Shown piece by piece: positions 33,471 through 46,109 of a stretch of 64,000 bases of DNA. The stretch is from Odontocerum albicorne (lineage: Eukaryota; Arthropoda; Insecta; Trichoptera; Odontoceridae). Below the pieces are notes generated by a model. It ran no database searches and was not told where the DNA came from. It was given only the letters and a program-made list of their open reading frames with translations. The translations under genes were made by a program, and so were the position numbers. The number at the start of each line of letters is the position of its first letter. Position 1 is the stretch's first letter. The stretch spans positions 14,011,753 to 14,075,752 of the forward strand of contig OX463846.1 in NCBI GenBank assembly GCA_949825065.1, written 5' to 3'.

Positions 33471-33794
33471 AAAAGAGAAAGAAAAAAAAATAAAGAAACA
33501 AAACTCCACGGTACTGCTTTCCTTTCCACCTGAAATAACGTTGGAATGGCGAGGGGAACCTTGACTACGAGGCCCAGGAACAATAATGACTATACAAGTA
33601 TATCAAAGGTTTCAGCTTTGACTATGTGAATCTCGATATTAAAATATTCAATAGTTTATTTCTTCGTTATTCCGCTATTGGAATTATTTTTAAATATTTT
33701 CTTTCGAGTTAATTTGATTTATTCGAAAACTCGGTTTATTCTATGTGCGTTTCTTTAAAAGTGCTGCAAAATGAGTTTAATCGTGTCTTGATAC

Positions 33795-33905
33795 AGTTTC
33801 GTAGTCTAGTTGGTAAAACACCTGTCTTCCAACAAGGGGAAAATGGGTTCGATAATAAGTCCAACAAGTTAAACTGTATACAACGAAAGTGTGTTACAAT
33901 ATAAT
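33795..33905 (+). mobile_element. tRNA-derived SINE, internally deleted
   Basis: 'cgtagtctagttggtaaaac' (A box), 'aatgggttcgataataag' (B box), then a direct jump to the 3' end 'ctgtatacaacgaaagtgtg'. The body between is missing. Confidence 0.75.
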
Positions 33906-35684
33906 TCTTATTTTCTAAGTATTACGTAAACTGTATTCGACGGAGATTAATAATCATAATGGTTCTCTTCATTCATCTTGAAGAGCATTCGGACCACTCT
34001 CACATAATATTCAGACACAAAAAATATTCTTCTTTTAACACTTCGTTTGCATTATACGTACCCCTCTAATATGAGTCGGGGTCTTGCATACTTATTCTCT
34101 CTTAATAAATCCTCAAAAAACTACAATTCTTCCTTTTTGCTCGGTGTTAAGACACTTATCCCTCGATTTACGTGATATATACGTTCCAAGTGATATCATC
34201 TTAATCGAAATCACGTAACTTGAGACAAGAAACTTATTTGAATTCAATTGAGACACAAAACTCATGTACATGTTTAATAAAGGTACAAAAATGAGTAAAA
34301 CGAATCTATCAACTTAATAAAAAACGAAGAAAGGTTTGATAAGACCTTTTTATTTCTTAGTAAAATATTATTTTTCAATACATTGGTATAAACTATTGTA
34401 TTTAATGGGATAGTAAAATGATGTGAAAAAATACAGTTACTGTTTACTATGTTGTTGGTCTGTCTCTCCATTGACCTAAACTTCAGTGACGAAAACTCTG
34501 ATTGAGGTGAGTGCACAGTTGTCGAAATGTATAGTTTACTAGACAAATTCAAATAACGGGGAAAAAGATTGTCTTTTAAAAAAAACAAAAAATCTTAACA
34601 CTGTTAAGGTAAAACCGCGATAGTAGACAGACGAATAAGCGCAGTTATTGTTCTTTTTCTATACAATCTTCTTTTAATTTTTTTATAACTTGATTTTTAA
34701 AATTTAATAGATTTATGATTGATAAGGATATAAAGAGAGTTTTATATATTTTTTTGTTTTGTAGTAAAATATGCCGGCACTCAAGATGAATCTATGGAAA
34801 TATCAGAGTTAGGAAGATTTGGTGGCAGGATAAAAGTAAAAAAATTTATATTAAGAGGAGAGCATAAACACTTTATTAGTTATTATTTATGGTTCATAAT
34901 TGAATCTAGATAAAATAAAAATATCGCATCGAAAATGAAGTAATCACAATTGTCTATGAATGTGTCTATTAGTCAGAAGTTATCGCCTAATTTTGTTTAT
35001 ACAATATGATAATCAAAACAAGAAGTTAAAAATTATTTTTATCGCATGGTGTAATTTTGTTTACAATAAAATAAAAATGTTTCGAAAACTGTTTGTTGCG
35101 CGTTCCTGTAAAAAGAGACGGGTTCTGGCTACCGGTTTTGGTGTCAGGCTACCGCCTTATCTTGGCCGCTACCAGTCGCATTGGAGGTGTAATCCGCCGC
35201 TATTAAACATTTATATTTCAACTGGATGAAAGCTAATCTACTCAGACGTTATGATGGTCAGAAGTCGTAAATATGTGGTATACGTACAGAGATATTGATG
35301 AGTTGTTGTCAACTGTTGGTCCAGTTATATATTGTAAGGGCAGTGAGCTCAGTCTCACCAATTATTAAAAAATACAAAATATTTTTTTGACCAAATATTA
35401 TATTATTGGACAAAGGGATTATTGGAATGAAGGAGGCGACCCATTGTTAGAATGATAGGTGATATCTTAAAATACGAAGATACGGTATTGGAGAGACAGG
35501 TGGATGCAAAGTACCCAAAATGGAACTAATTGAAGATCTTTGGGTTAGGTCGTATCCAGAAGTGGATAGACCCATGCATATTACGTAGTATTTTTAAAGT
35601 GCATGTATTTTTTTAAATAAATAAAGCTCAATATTCAAACTTTATAACAAATATGAATACTATACAATATACTACACTAAACCT
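33906..35684. other. Unannotated stretch
   Basis: No gene recognised. 35090-35210 is less AT-rich and repeats 'ggctaccg' twice. The frame 34274-34588 on minus is hydrophobic and unsupported. Confidence 0.4.
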
Positions 35685-35800
35685 AAAGCCGAATGTTCTA
35701 CTATCACATATCGTAAGATCTACAAAAGTTCTTCGTAGTTTGTCTGTGCCTTTCATGACCCCAGTAAAATAGGCTTCTTTTGCCTGTATCTTATTGAGGA
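35685..35800 (+). mobile_element. LINE family B 3' UTR fragment
   Basis: 'ctactatcacatatcgtaag' followed by 'atctacaaaagttcttcgta' as in other B copies. Confidence 0.6.
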
Positions 35801-37040
35801 CATATATACGTGAAAAAAATAGGTTGATGATTTTAACCGATGGTTAAATAATTATTTTACACCTCTGTCATAAATTATCATCCACTTGATAAGTTGTGAG
35901 ACCTAATTATAAATAGGTACCACACGAGTCAACCCTTGGTGTGCTTCATGATTTCAGATAAATTAATATTCAATTATGCAGAAAGGTTTTAACTTGTTTT
36001 CATATTTAGTTTTTACTACTGAATATGTTTGATCGAAATAAATGTTAATAAGGTCACATCAGATTTTTGGGTGGTTTTGTGCAATTGGAGATATGATTGC
36101 ATTGCTTAAGTACATATTTTGCATCCTATAAATCTCAGCGATTTTAGTGTTGAACAATATTTTTCACTCCTGTCATCAAAATTTTCATACAATTTCTAAG
36201 CATTTTTCTTTACTCTACCTAACATTTTTTTTTGTGTACAAATTTATCTATACTTACTTAATTATACATATAATGCGATCAATCACATGTGTTCCCAGAT
36301 TTAAGTATTTTAACAAAATTGGTCAAGTAATTTTTTTCCACGTCAGTATACCACAAAAAAGAATAAGTATAGCTGAAAAATGAACTGTGTTTAGTTTCCA
36401 AACAAATTTAATCGACTGTTTTAAAATTTACTCATTTTACACATATTAAACTGCTTTACCATTTAGTACTACTTTTAAACATTTTAGACAAGTTCTAATA
36501 TTAAAAAATATATAAAGTCCAGACAATAGCAATAATGTTTGATAAACCAATTCGCTAAATCGACAGATATTCAAATCCAACAAAAAACCTTGTTTGTACA
36601 ATTCGTATTTTTATAAATCTTCGTTTAAGATGAATTTTTTGAGGTGTTGTTGATGAGAATAAAAGAAACATAAGTAAAAGAAGACATTGGTAAATAAACA
36701 ATGTCAATTAGGTGTTTTTTGGGAACACCTCTTTAAAGGCAACCTTCCTATTTATTTGCCTTAAACGAGGGGTCTTTAATAAGTATACCGAAACTCCTAG
36801 TTATATATGGGTATAAGACATGGACAATATTGTACAAAGTCGCACAAAATATTCAAACTATTTTCTGAAGCTTGGAAATTGGCATGTTATGCTTCACCAA
36901 CAGATATACTAAATGCATTGAATAATTTCGCTCTCAAACAAAGATGAAATACATAATTTAGATCATAAAACTATTGAAATTGATTTGAGTACGGCCTTAA
37001 GTTGAAACAACAAAGAATCATTGGATGAATATTCTCATTT
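35801..37040. other. AT-rich stretch
   Basis: Nothing recognised. Confidence 0.45.
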
Positions 37041-37140
37041 AATGGTAATTTCGAGGAACTGAAATACTAAAAAAGCGACCAAGGCGCGATAGGTGGATGA
37101 AATGTATAAAATGGATAGTATAACATATGGATAGACGGTT
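37041..37140 (+). mobile_element. Possible LINE C-terminal fragment
   Basis: Plus frame LKKRPRRDRWMKCIKWI resembles the 'GRPRKRWxxCI' end of non-LTR retrotransposon ORFs. Short. Confidence 0.35.
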
Positions 37141-37174
37141 AAGAAGTTGTGAAAATACGAGTACCTATATCACC

Positions 37175-37450
37175 ATAATTATTACCATCACGCCATATTG
37201 CGGAAAGCAGAGAGAACAATTCTCCACTTTAATATATATTTCGCTTTTGGCACATGCGTAAACCTTGTCATGCGAAGTCTCCTATTATAAGGGTTATCTT
37301 CCCTCTTATAGAATTTGGTCATTTGGTCTTCCGAAACTCTCGTGCCTTCTTTACAATTTGTATTATTATATTTTTGTAAATTTTTCATCATTCATTCTTC
37401 GTTCGTGCCCGAACCATCTCAATGCTCCTTTTAGCATCTTCTATTAATAT
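37175..37450 (-). mobile_element. LINE family A, 3' fragment
   Basis: Minus copy from 'attattaccatcacgccata' through 'atatatatttcgcttttggc' to 'cgtgcccgaaccatctcaat'. Confidence 0.8.
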
Positions 37451-38267
37451 GCATTTTTCTCATTTTTTATTATATCGTTCATTGATTTGTCATGCATTTA
37501 TCTTACTTTTATTATTTTTTGCTGCCCCTTAGTATCCCTTGAATATTCTGATGTTGGTAACAAAACTCCATCATGAGCAGCCGGCTTGGCTTCTCTCTAA
37601 ATGCACCGATCAGTTAACATACTGTACTCGACTCTTCTTTGAATTTCACACTTTGCGCGGCAATCCGGTGTGATATTTTTAAAAGTTCATCTAAACATAA
37701 ATAAAAAACAGTGATGATGATGATTATGTAAATATGATTTCAAGGCTTAGAGATATTGCTTAACTGGTCGTATAACTTGAGAAGCAAATTATTATGCCAC
37801 TATCAATTGCCTTTCAGACTCCAAGTTGTTGCTCTGAAGGCAAATGACAAATCACTTATTTAAAGAAGTAAAAAAAAAAACCAAGTATGTGAAAGAGATT
37901 AATTACGAAATACTTAAGTTTATCCAGTTGTATCAATTAAAATAAAGGGTTGTTTTTTTTTCACGTTATATTCGGATTAAAATAAATAATGGTATAAAAA
38001 ACTGATTTATAGTTGAGGTTTTGATTAAATACAAAGTAGTCTTTTTAAATGACATGAAATGTTGATTTATTCCCTCGCTTACATAAAGCCAGTATACCAT
38101 TCTTTTCCCGACAGCTGTCATTAATTTTATCTTGTCTTTAAAAATGTCGATACGTGTTGAGTGAGATTACAGAAAACGTGGATTGCTCGGAGAGTGAGGA
38201 TGGATAAAATATATTATCACGAAACAAAATGGCATTAAAGATTATTTTTGTAAGTTTTGTATTACAA
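37451..38267. other. Spacer
   Basis: Nothing recognised. Confidence 0.45.
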
Positions 38268-38440
38268 TTTCCGTGGACTAGTTAGTGAGACACATGTCTT
38301 TTGACTCGAGGTGGGCAGATTTGAATACGGTTAAAAACGACATTTTCAGAAAAAAGATATTCAGTGTGGTTTTCCCTACAAGGTTCTTTATCATATTTCT
38401 GGTTGGTTAAAAGTGATATTCAGGTTACAATACGTCCATC
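38268..38440 (+). mobile_element. tRNA-derived SINE copy
   Basis: 'ccgtggactagttagtgaga' (A box), 'agatttgaatacggtt' (decayed B box), then 'tcagtgtggttttccctaca' and 'tatttctggttggttaaaag' of the body. The tail is degraded. Confidence 0.7.
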
Positions 38441-38914
38441 ACGTTTTAGTTTAAGTATGCTACAATACTTTTTTATCGATTATATTATATTTAAAAAATT
38501 AAACATTTTAAAAATATACAGAGAAGTAAAAAATATCAGTGAGTTTACTTAACATTTCTAAATAAGTGTTTCATAATATTAAAAGATTTTAAATAAACCA
38601 GAAGTAATAATTTAAATAAAATAACATATACTCGTATGGACGTAAACATGCATGTGAAACCCACGAAACACATGTTTGACTTACTTGAAATATCGAACAT
38701 TATCAAGTCATATTTAGTTTATTTGAAACATAATATGTTCAAAAATATCAAGCTGACATCGATAAATAGGCATTTGATAGTTAAATTTCATCTTCAAATT
38801 TTTTATCTCTGTACAAAGCGTTGAGATATTCTTCAATTACTCATCTCAAAACAGTTAAAATGTGGTTTGAGTCCATTTTGCATGATAGCGTCCATATATA
38901 AGGGATAATATATG
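38441..38914. other. AT-rich spacer
   Basis: Nothing recognised apart from one TACTCGTA octamer at 38629. Confidence 0.45.
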
Positions 38915-39015
38915 ACTTATTTGGTCCAACTGGTAGAACGATTGACTTCCAGTCCGGATTCGATTCCCTATGGAACTTAAAAAAGAGTTATAGTCAGGTT
39001 TCGCACATTAGGCTT
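38915..39015 (+). mobile_element. tRNA-derived SINE head
   Basis: 'tttggtccaactggtagaac' (A box) and 'ggattcgattccctatgga' (B box), with the body start 'agttatagtcaggttt'. Truncated at the 3' side. Confidence 0.7.
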
Positions 39016-39125
39016 TTCTGGGGGGCTGGAAGAAATTAACTTATGGCTAAATATTAAACTTAAAAGTTTTAATGCATGCGAATTTTAATATTGTATTTCT
39101 TTTGTTTTACCCTCATTTAGTTTAT

Positions 39126-39355
39126 GTCTGTCTATTGTATTATTGTATTACACTTTCATTGTAAACAGTCCAACCTGGTGAACTTATTACCATATGCAAA
39201 TCTCCTCCAACTAACCAGAAAGCTGTTAAAGAGGCCTTAAGTGAAAACCAGACTGGAATCCTTTTTAAATACTCTGGGTTTCAGCGGGATTTGAGCCCGC
39301 AACCTTCGGGTTGGGAGACAGGCGTCTTACCATCTAGGCAACGGATGTCATCTCC
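39126..39355 (-). mobile_element. tRNA-derived SINE, full length
   Basis: Best copy in the window. On minus: 'ttgcctagatggtaagacgc' (A box), 'gttgcgggctcaaatcccgc' (B box), then 'gaaacccagagtatttaaaa', 'ccagtctggttttcacttaa', 'ctggttagttggaggagatt', 'ccaggttggactgtttacaa' and a tail 'gtgtaatacaataatacaat'. About 230 bp. Target duplications are not obvious. Confidence 0.9.
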
Positions 39356-40124
39356 ATTATTGCAAAAGTACCTGTCGTATATCACAGGTATTGCAAAATA
39401 CATGATTAAATTGAACGTTCTCCAATGTTTGAAAAAACTCGAAAATATAATGAGCCATTTTGTTCTCTGTCATTTCGCTGGGCGCAAATTTCAAACCGTC
39501 TACAGGAGATCGGAGTTTCGATTAAAATTCGTGTTAGAGAATAAACATTTATTACGTCCCTCGCTATCGCGGCGGTGAATCATTATTAATAGCTGTCTAA
39601 AATAAATATTTTCCAACCAGCCGGGCAAGAAAAGTGCCGCCAATCGCTGCCGCTGCTATCTTCTTAATGGTTATTTCACGAGAAATAAAAATCGAAAGAA
39701 TATTGAAACAGATGACTATGCCCATTATTGTTTGATTAATGGAACATTTTAAAGGATGAAGGATTATATTCATGAACAAATATTTGAGGGTTAGATTCCA
39801 CAAGTTGAATCCTCTTCTTGTGGTGTAAATTACACATCGTGACTGGCGCTTCGTACGAATTATCGAAGCAGATAATAGAGAAGGCAATGCGATCAAACAC
39901 TTAATGAAAATAAATCTAAATAATTAAAATAAATCTAAACTAAGCTTAGTAACAAAATGATTCCACACATAACTGTGGCTTCACCTTCAAAGCTATTAAC
40001 TATTTGGTTAACTAATATTTAAATCGCGATTGAGGGAGATACTTGAGCACAAAAATATTATGCAATCAAATTTATCAATTGCTGACAACAGATATGGGAT
40101 GAGAACACGGAAATAAACAATAAG
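39356..40124. other. Spacer
   Basis: Two short open frames (39291-39578 on plus, 39597-39896 on minus) show no domain; the first starts inside the SINE. Nothing else seen. Confidence 0.4.
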
Positions 40125-40425
40125 ATGAATGTGAGCTATTTAAATAAGAAGAACAAACTGAGATGATTTGTGTATGTGGAACGAATGAATGAAGAAATAC
40201 TAACAAAACAAATATATAGTGCAAATGCGAATGAAAGGCGCGGGGAAGTAATTCTAAGGAAAGTGTAGTTGGATCAAGTTTGAAAGAAGAAAACGTAGAA
40301 AGTCGGAGAAATTGGTATGAATGTAGAAAAGGCCAAGGATGTGTGTAGAGATAGGAAACTCTGGTCTTCTTTCCTCTCTGCCTACTTCGACAGGGAAATA
40401 GAGTGATGGTTTGTATTACGTTTTG
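40125..40425 (+). mobile_element. LINE family A, 3' end
   Basis: Well preserved: LRWFVYVERMNEEILTKQIY, SANANERRGE, RKVWLDQV, then NVEKAKDVCRDRKLW and SAYFDREIE, followed by 'gatggtttgtat'. It shows the family's C-terminal order clearly, but frames shift at least twice. Confidence 0.9.
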
Positions 40426-40451
40426 ATTTTAGCAGAATGCAAAATGTAGGG

Positions 40452-40628
40452 TAAGAGTTATCTATTGTTTATAGTTAAGGCATTAACGTTGTGGAGGTTT
40501 AAAGACATTGTAATTTATTTTATCAAACACTGTTTATTCCACTTTTTTATAACGGTATAACACTATCGGTTTCAAGGCTTTCACCTCATCTTCAGGGGAG
40601 CACAAACAATACTAAATAAGAGTTATCT
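40452..40628 (-). mobile_element. Short retroelement with hammerhead-like core, flanked by 12-bp repeat
   Basis: 'taagagttatct' occurs at 40452-40463 and again at 40617-40628, framing a 153-bp element. Part of the left repeat ('ttatct') also precedes the related copy at 10395, so some of it could belong to the element. No ORF. The size and ribozyme suggest a retrozyme or a Penelope-derived non-autonomous element, which is an inference. Confidence 0.65.
40531..40608 (-). ncRNA. Hammerhead-ribozyme-like motif
   Basis: On minus: outer stem strand TGTTT with TCC, then CTGAAGA (40589-40595), stem II GAGG...CCTT with a 6-base loop, GAAA (40570-40573), a weaker stem III, GTT as cleavage triplet, and the outer stem partner GGA...AAACA (40531-40535). 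Core strings fit the CUGANGA/GAAA/UH consensus. One U is left unpaired at the base of stem II. Confidence 0.5.
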
Positions 40629-40869
40629 TATTTTTCTTTAAAGTTGCTCTCCTCTTCGAAAGATGGAGCTCATTATGACTATCTTGACCTTCTAAGTAGC
40701 TGCTCTCAACAAATATATGACATTACATTGACATTACTCTCTTAATAGCCATTGTTATTTAGCATAATAACATAAATATTAGTTTATAACACAATTATAT
40801 TACTAAGCATATTTTAAATGGCTGGAATATCATAAATAAACTTTTCATTTCGTATATATTTTTATCGCA
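40629..40869. other. Spacer
   Basis: Nothing recognised. Confidence 0.4.
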
Positions 40870-40960
40870 TTAATCAATCTGTTCGTTGGTTCCCAAGATA
40901 ACAGTGAGATAAACTCAAAAGATGTTCATTGAAGAAACAACAATTACATATTTTTTTAAT
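40870..40960. repeat. Dispersed repeat family H, copy 1
   Basis: 'gttcgttggttcccaagata' matches 43545-43570, with 'acaacaattacat' further on matching 'aacaatttaatc'. Confidence 0.5.
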
Positions 40961-42118
40961 GAGTTTCGAGACACATATCAAATTATATGGTAATATTAAA
41001 CTTATTCGTGGATAATAAAACTTATCTCATTCCAGAATAAACATTGTCTTCAATTGAAAGCTTTTCGCTTTTTTTCTGAACCTGAATGTAAAAATTGTGA
41101 ACCTTAATTTGTTAAAAGAACGCTAGTGTGATCAGAAATTTCAGGATTTCAATATTTATATTGTATGTTAATTAAATCGGACAGTTAAAAGGATTTTTTT
41201 AATTGAACACTGTATAAACAAAAATATTATCTAATTTATATCTGCTAAGATATTTCTATCCCCCTTCGAGGCTTTCATCGGACATACTGAGTTCATGAGT
41301 CGGTGATAGTAGGAAATATGAATCACGGAGAGACAATACAATTTAAGCTAAAGTAAGTATTATTTAGTTTATAAGTTTTAACACAATTTCTCTTTAAATC
41401 GTATTAATACTGTGAGGCAAATATAACAGATCTCCATACTCTTCTATTTAGACATATTATTTTTGTTACCTGTATGATTCATTCAATCATGTTATCTTGC
41501 ATAATTTCCTACTAATAATAAAATTGTTCTACCTTGACTTCTAGTTCAATTGACTCAACTATGTATTCCATGGTCTACATTTTCATCGTTACACTGCTCT
41601 ATTTTATAAATTTTGAAAAAAATATGCAATTAAAGAAAAATATTGCATAAAAAAATATTTAAATTATTTTCTTTGTCTTCTGGCAAACCGAAACAGGACT
41701 ACCTCTTTCAATCCTCTTTGATGTCGCGTCTTCTTCTCATCTAGGCAACCGGGCTAACAAGCCGATCTTCTCAAACGTCTGACAGACGTCTGCAGTCTGC
41801 TTGAATGACGGATGACAGCCGTTCTTTATCAGACGTTCAAAGCAAGTTACATCCCGATGACTCCTGACTACCATTGACTCAGAAGAAACCATTTTTTTTT
41901 ATTTAAATTAATTCCTGCGAAAACAATAGTCACAGCGATCAATATCTTTATAATTACCATTTAAACAGTAAATTTTGCGATGTGGTTGTTAAAGTATTTT
42001 TAGTTACATAAATTAGAGTTTTATTAAACTTTATTTAATTATTTAAATAAAAAATATATTTTTACTTTGAGTAAAAATTACTTCTCAAAACTCTATTAAA
42101 AGAGTTGTTTACCGAATT
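40961..42118. other. Spacer with GC-richer patch
   Basis: 41690-41885 is less AT-rich and contains 'cagacgtctg' and several 'agacgt' repeats. No open frame of note. The rest is AT-rich. Confidence 0.4.
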
Positions 42119-42780
42119 ATGTGAAAATGTGAAGTTTATTGAGGGTCAAACCTATTAAAAGCTCATTTCACTTTGTATATTTCTAAGAATTTTGGACAAC
42201 TTTTAAAATATAGGTATAGTCTTCTACTTGCTCCGTATTGTATAGGCACGCTATGCACTACGGTTTACTCAATTAATGCACACTACTTATACTCGTATAA
42301 GTCATTTTTATTTTTAGAAAATTATTTAAAAAAAATCAGTGTACAGAAATTTTTATCAAATCATGTGAAAAATATGAGGTTTTTTGAAGTGTTACCCATT
42401 TTAAAAGCTCATTTCACTTTACGTATTTATGATAATTACTTTATACATATGGGTACATTTGACTGATTGATCTAGCCACGTATTCCACAAATACCATGTA
42501 TCACAGGTTATCTATTTGACGTGCATTACTTACTCGTATATAAGCTATTTTGACAATGATAAAATAACTCTTAAAAACTCATGTGAAAAATATGAGGTTG
42601 TTTGAGACGCAAATTATTTTAAAAGCTTTTATCTCTTTATTTCTTTGTAATAAAATTGAAAAGCTTTTAAAATACCCATACGTACGTTCGAGTCCCATAT
42701 ACGTCCAAAAAACAAAAATAGAAATCACATGTTTAATCATATCGTTGGATATTAATCAACCAAAATCCTACGAGTATATA
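42119..42780. repeat. Diverged tandem triplication, ~220-240 bp units
   Basis: Units begin near 42119, 42362 and 42581 with 'atgtgaaaa(t)atgaggtt' and 'ttttaaaagctcatttcact'. Units 1 and 2 also share a 'cactactta...ctcgtata' end; unit 3 is the most diverged. Confidence 0.8.
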
Positions 42781-43529
42781 TAATATGTCTTATGTATATG
42801 CTGTGAATTGTCATTGGAACGAGGCCACAGAGGAACGATACTAACTTGGAGTACTGTGGTCTGAGTGGCTTTGGTTTTTTAAGACACCTTAGTCTTTTGA
42901 AAACTGGTCAAAAACTACTTAGCAAATTCAGAAAGAAGACAAACGAAAGCAAAAGTTAAACTTTAATTATAACTTTATTTTTTGCTTAAAATATAAAACA
43001 GCCTAAAAATGTGCTTCATCACTTTAATCTTTCGTCTTCCAAAACATATCGTTGCCAAGGAAAAAATCTTAAGATTCGCTACGCGTTCTTAAATATGACA
43101 GAAGTCAATCATTCTGTTCTCGTAAATCAATATTTATTTCTCCTTTGTTATATTCTCGACTTTTTGTTTATAGCAACCCGTTAAAGTTTCAATTTTATTT
43201 GACGCACGAGGAATACATGCAGGGTTAGCTACACTTAAATAACTTGACATATAATTTAACACTCTCAATTAGAGCGAAAACTTTATTGGTAATTTTTTAA
43301 TCCGTCGTCCCACAAGTACGAATAATTCGAAGGAGTTAGACTCGGAAATTTCTTAATCCTATAGTATGATTTTGACTTTGGACGGATCTAGGATATTTAG
43401 AAAATATTAAACAATTGAAAAAACTTTTTTTATTTTGACATACTTTTTAGATTTTTATTTATTAATATTTTGTACGAATCTCATAAAAAATCTAAATCCA
43501 ACCGTTCACTTACGTGTAAAGGATATGCA
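42781..43529. other. Spacer
   Basis: Nothing recognised. Confidence 0.45.
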
Positions 43530-43635
43530 ATGCAAAAGTGTTATTAATCGGTTCGTTGGTTCCCAAAATAACACTGTGAAAGCACGAGAAAAGCTCTTTT
43601 CAGATAATAACAATTTAATCACTCTTTACATAAGA
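43530..43635. repeat. Dispersed repeat family H, copy 2
   Basis: 'cggttcgttggttcccaaaa' and 'taacactgtgaaagca' match 40870-40960. Confidence 0.5.
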
Positions 43636-46109
43636 ACTTAACTAAAATATTCCTGAAAATCTAAATTTTTTTGTTTTTTTTTTTACAAAAGCTAAATGCA
43701 CATTATTTGTTTGGAAATTAAAATTTCTGGAAAGGCGACAAAATCTAATAAAAAGCATATTATCACAGTATATGAAAAGGGATCAAATCTAACAAATTTT
43801 CTTAAATATGTATACAATTAACATATAAAAGCTTATCAAAAATTTTCTACGAAATAGAATGTATTCGAGCTCAATGAAGTCAAAATACTCCTTTCTTCAT
43901 GTTTGTACGTCTGCATCATCCTGATCTAATTTGATATCATAAATCAGATGTGGAACACTGATAATCAAATCCTTCGATGTGTTGCGAGCTGCTCTGTAAG
44001 AATTAAGAAGCCTTTGAAGTCTAAAGATTTGACAGCTGCACGGTCTTTGGATATTTATTGGTTGCCCAGAATAAAGTAACTTAACATAGAACCAGAATAA
44101 GCAGATCAAAATGCTGACCCACCAGTTGGGGGATCGTAAAAAAATTATCTTTTTTAATATATAAATCTTACTTTCCAGTGTTCCAGTTACTTAACTTTCC
44201 AGTGTCGATCATAATGGTTTTTGGTTCGATAAAGTTCTTAACATCTAAACTTTTTTCTAAGGAACCAAAGTTGAAAATATACAACTTATAATCAAACGAT
44301 TTGTGACATAAGGGGGAAAGACAATGATTCCAATTCATGGTCTGGCCTAAATACTAAAGACTAATTTCTAAACTTATTATTTCGTAATTCGTATTCAGAG
44401 TCAGATCTAACTCCCTCCAAATCACATTCTTAAACCATGGACTCTCTTATTTAAGGAAGTTACGACAAAATTCAACATTAAATACTAATTGTTTCAGTAA
44501 AAAAATACTTAAGATTTTGTATTTTGCTTTACTGTCGGAGTGTGAATTTGGGTCAATGGCCCTTAAAGAACTACACCGAATATTCTGGTTTGAAAAAAAG
44601 AGTATTGAGAACAATTCTGGACTCAAGCTCTGATATACAAATCTAATTGGAGAATCGAGAATTTTTCCCGTACATCCTGCCTCACGAGCATCATCTAGAC
44701 CAGTCAACTAGCATGTCTTGATCATATAGGTATATACCATACTGGTCATCAAACCGTCAGAATAAGGTAACACTAATTAGAACTCGACACTTAAGTTAAA
44801 AAAGACACTACATTGGTAATGTGCTTACCAAACTTGAGAAACCGGGGAAAGGGGTAGATGGGGATAAAATAATTAATACTATCCGAGGAAGAGAAGTTAA
44901 GAGGAATTTATTTTAATGCCTCTGCAAGAGTTGTTAGGTTAATAAAATTTTTAAAGTTTTTTTTCATTCTCGTACAGATTTGATAAGATGGATTTTGACT
45001 ATTTCTCAGAGTATGGAATAACATTACTGGCTGTGAGAGAAACGGTTCAGTCAGATCTCCTTTTCACTCATGCTGTAATGGGGGACAAAATATATAAGTC
45101 TTCATTTAGAGCAATCAAAACATTTTGGCGTAGAAGGAACTGCCCAAAGGGACTCCTCCGTCAGCATCACATCTGATAGTGAAAATAATAGCAGCGACGA
45201 CGAACGCAAGGTCCGACCTCACGAAGATGGAAAATTACTCGCAGCGCAGTAAATGTATTAAACCTTTCCCTTCCTGTGCTAAAAAAATCGCGCGTTCCAG
45301 TGCTGTATATTCAATACACATCAATACACATGTAAAAATGAGCGATTTAAAATCGGAAAAATAAGAATATTCAAAGCCAATCGCTTAAATTAATTGAATT
45401 TGAAATCAATAATTGAAGTCAATAAGTGATAATAATTGAAATTTAATTGCCGATAACATGAAAAAAACATTGACCGACGTTCACAAAACGGGCGAAGAGA
45501 CCACCTCAAATAGATGCCCGAGAGCTACTGAGACCTGATACAGACTAACACTGTGTATGCTATACCTCGAAGGAAGAAACACAACTGCAAACTGAGATTC
45601 TATTTCTCGCGTTCCCATATACCGAAGTAGAGTGAGACGTGAATAGCGTCGCTTCCTCACCCATAGCGTTTTTTTAGAATGAATATACCTACGTCACACA
45701 CTGGCACACGTTTGATTGTATTGGTGAATTTATTCCCGATTTTCACAACATATGTCTTATGTGGCCGATTTTTTTCATTCAATGCGTAAATATATTACGG
45801 AGGAATACCTTAAATCTGAACCCAGTATTTGTTATATTTATAGAGATAATACAGTTTTTAGAAGCAATGTGTACTAGTTACACATCACAGGGAAGGAAGG
45901 GTTAAGGTTAAGACTTCAAACAACCCAGCAAGTTGCCAGTACTTTCGCAGAAAACTTCGAATACAGCAAGAATGTCCTTTGACGCCACTAGATCGGAGTA
46001 TTTAATTGGTCCGAAGATGTAGGGATGTAAGGCTAAATGGAAACCAGAGAAAATATTAGAAGATACACAAGAGAAGAGAAGGACGGATTATAAGATTAAA
46101 TACTAACAA
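43636..46109. other. Unannotated stretch, 2.5 kb
   Basis: No gene recognised. Open frames 43897-44109 (minus), 44447-44707 (minus) and 44988-45176 (plus) show no domain I can name. 45470-45680 is less AT-rich. Confidence 0.4.

Noticed and set aside
43920..44075. BEL/Pao integrase fragment on plus
   Set aside because: RCVASCSVRIKKPLKSKDLT slightly recalls the linker before a BEL/Pao integrase, but similarity is too short and no flanking motif supports it.
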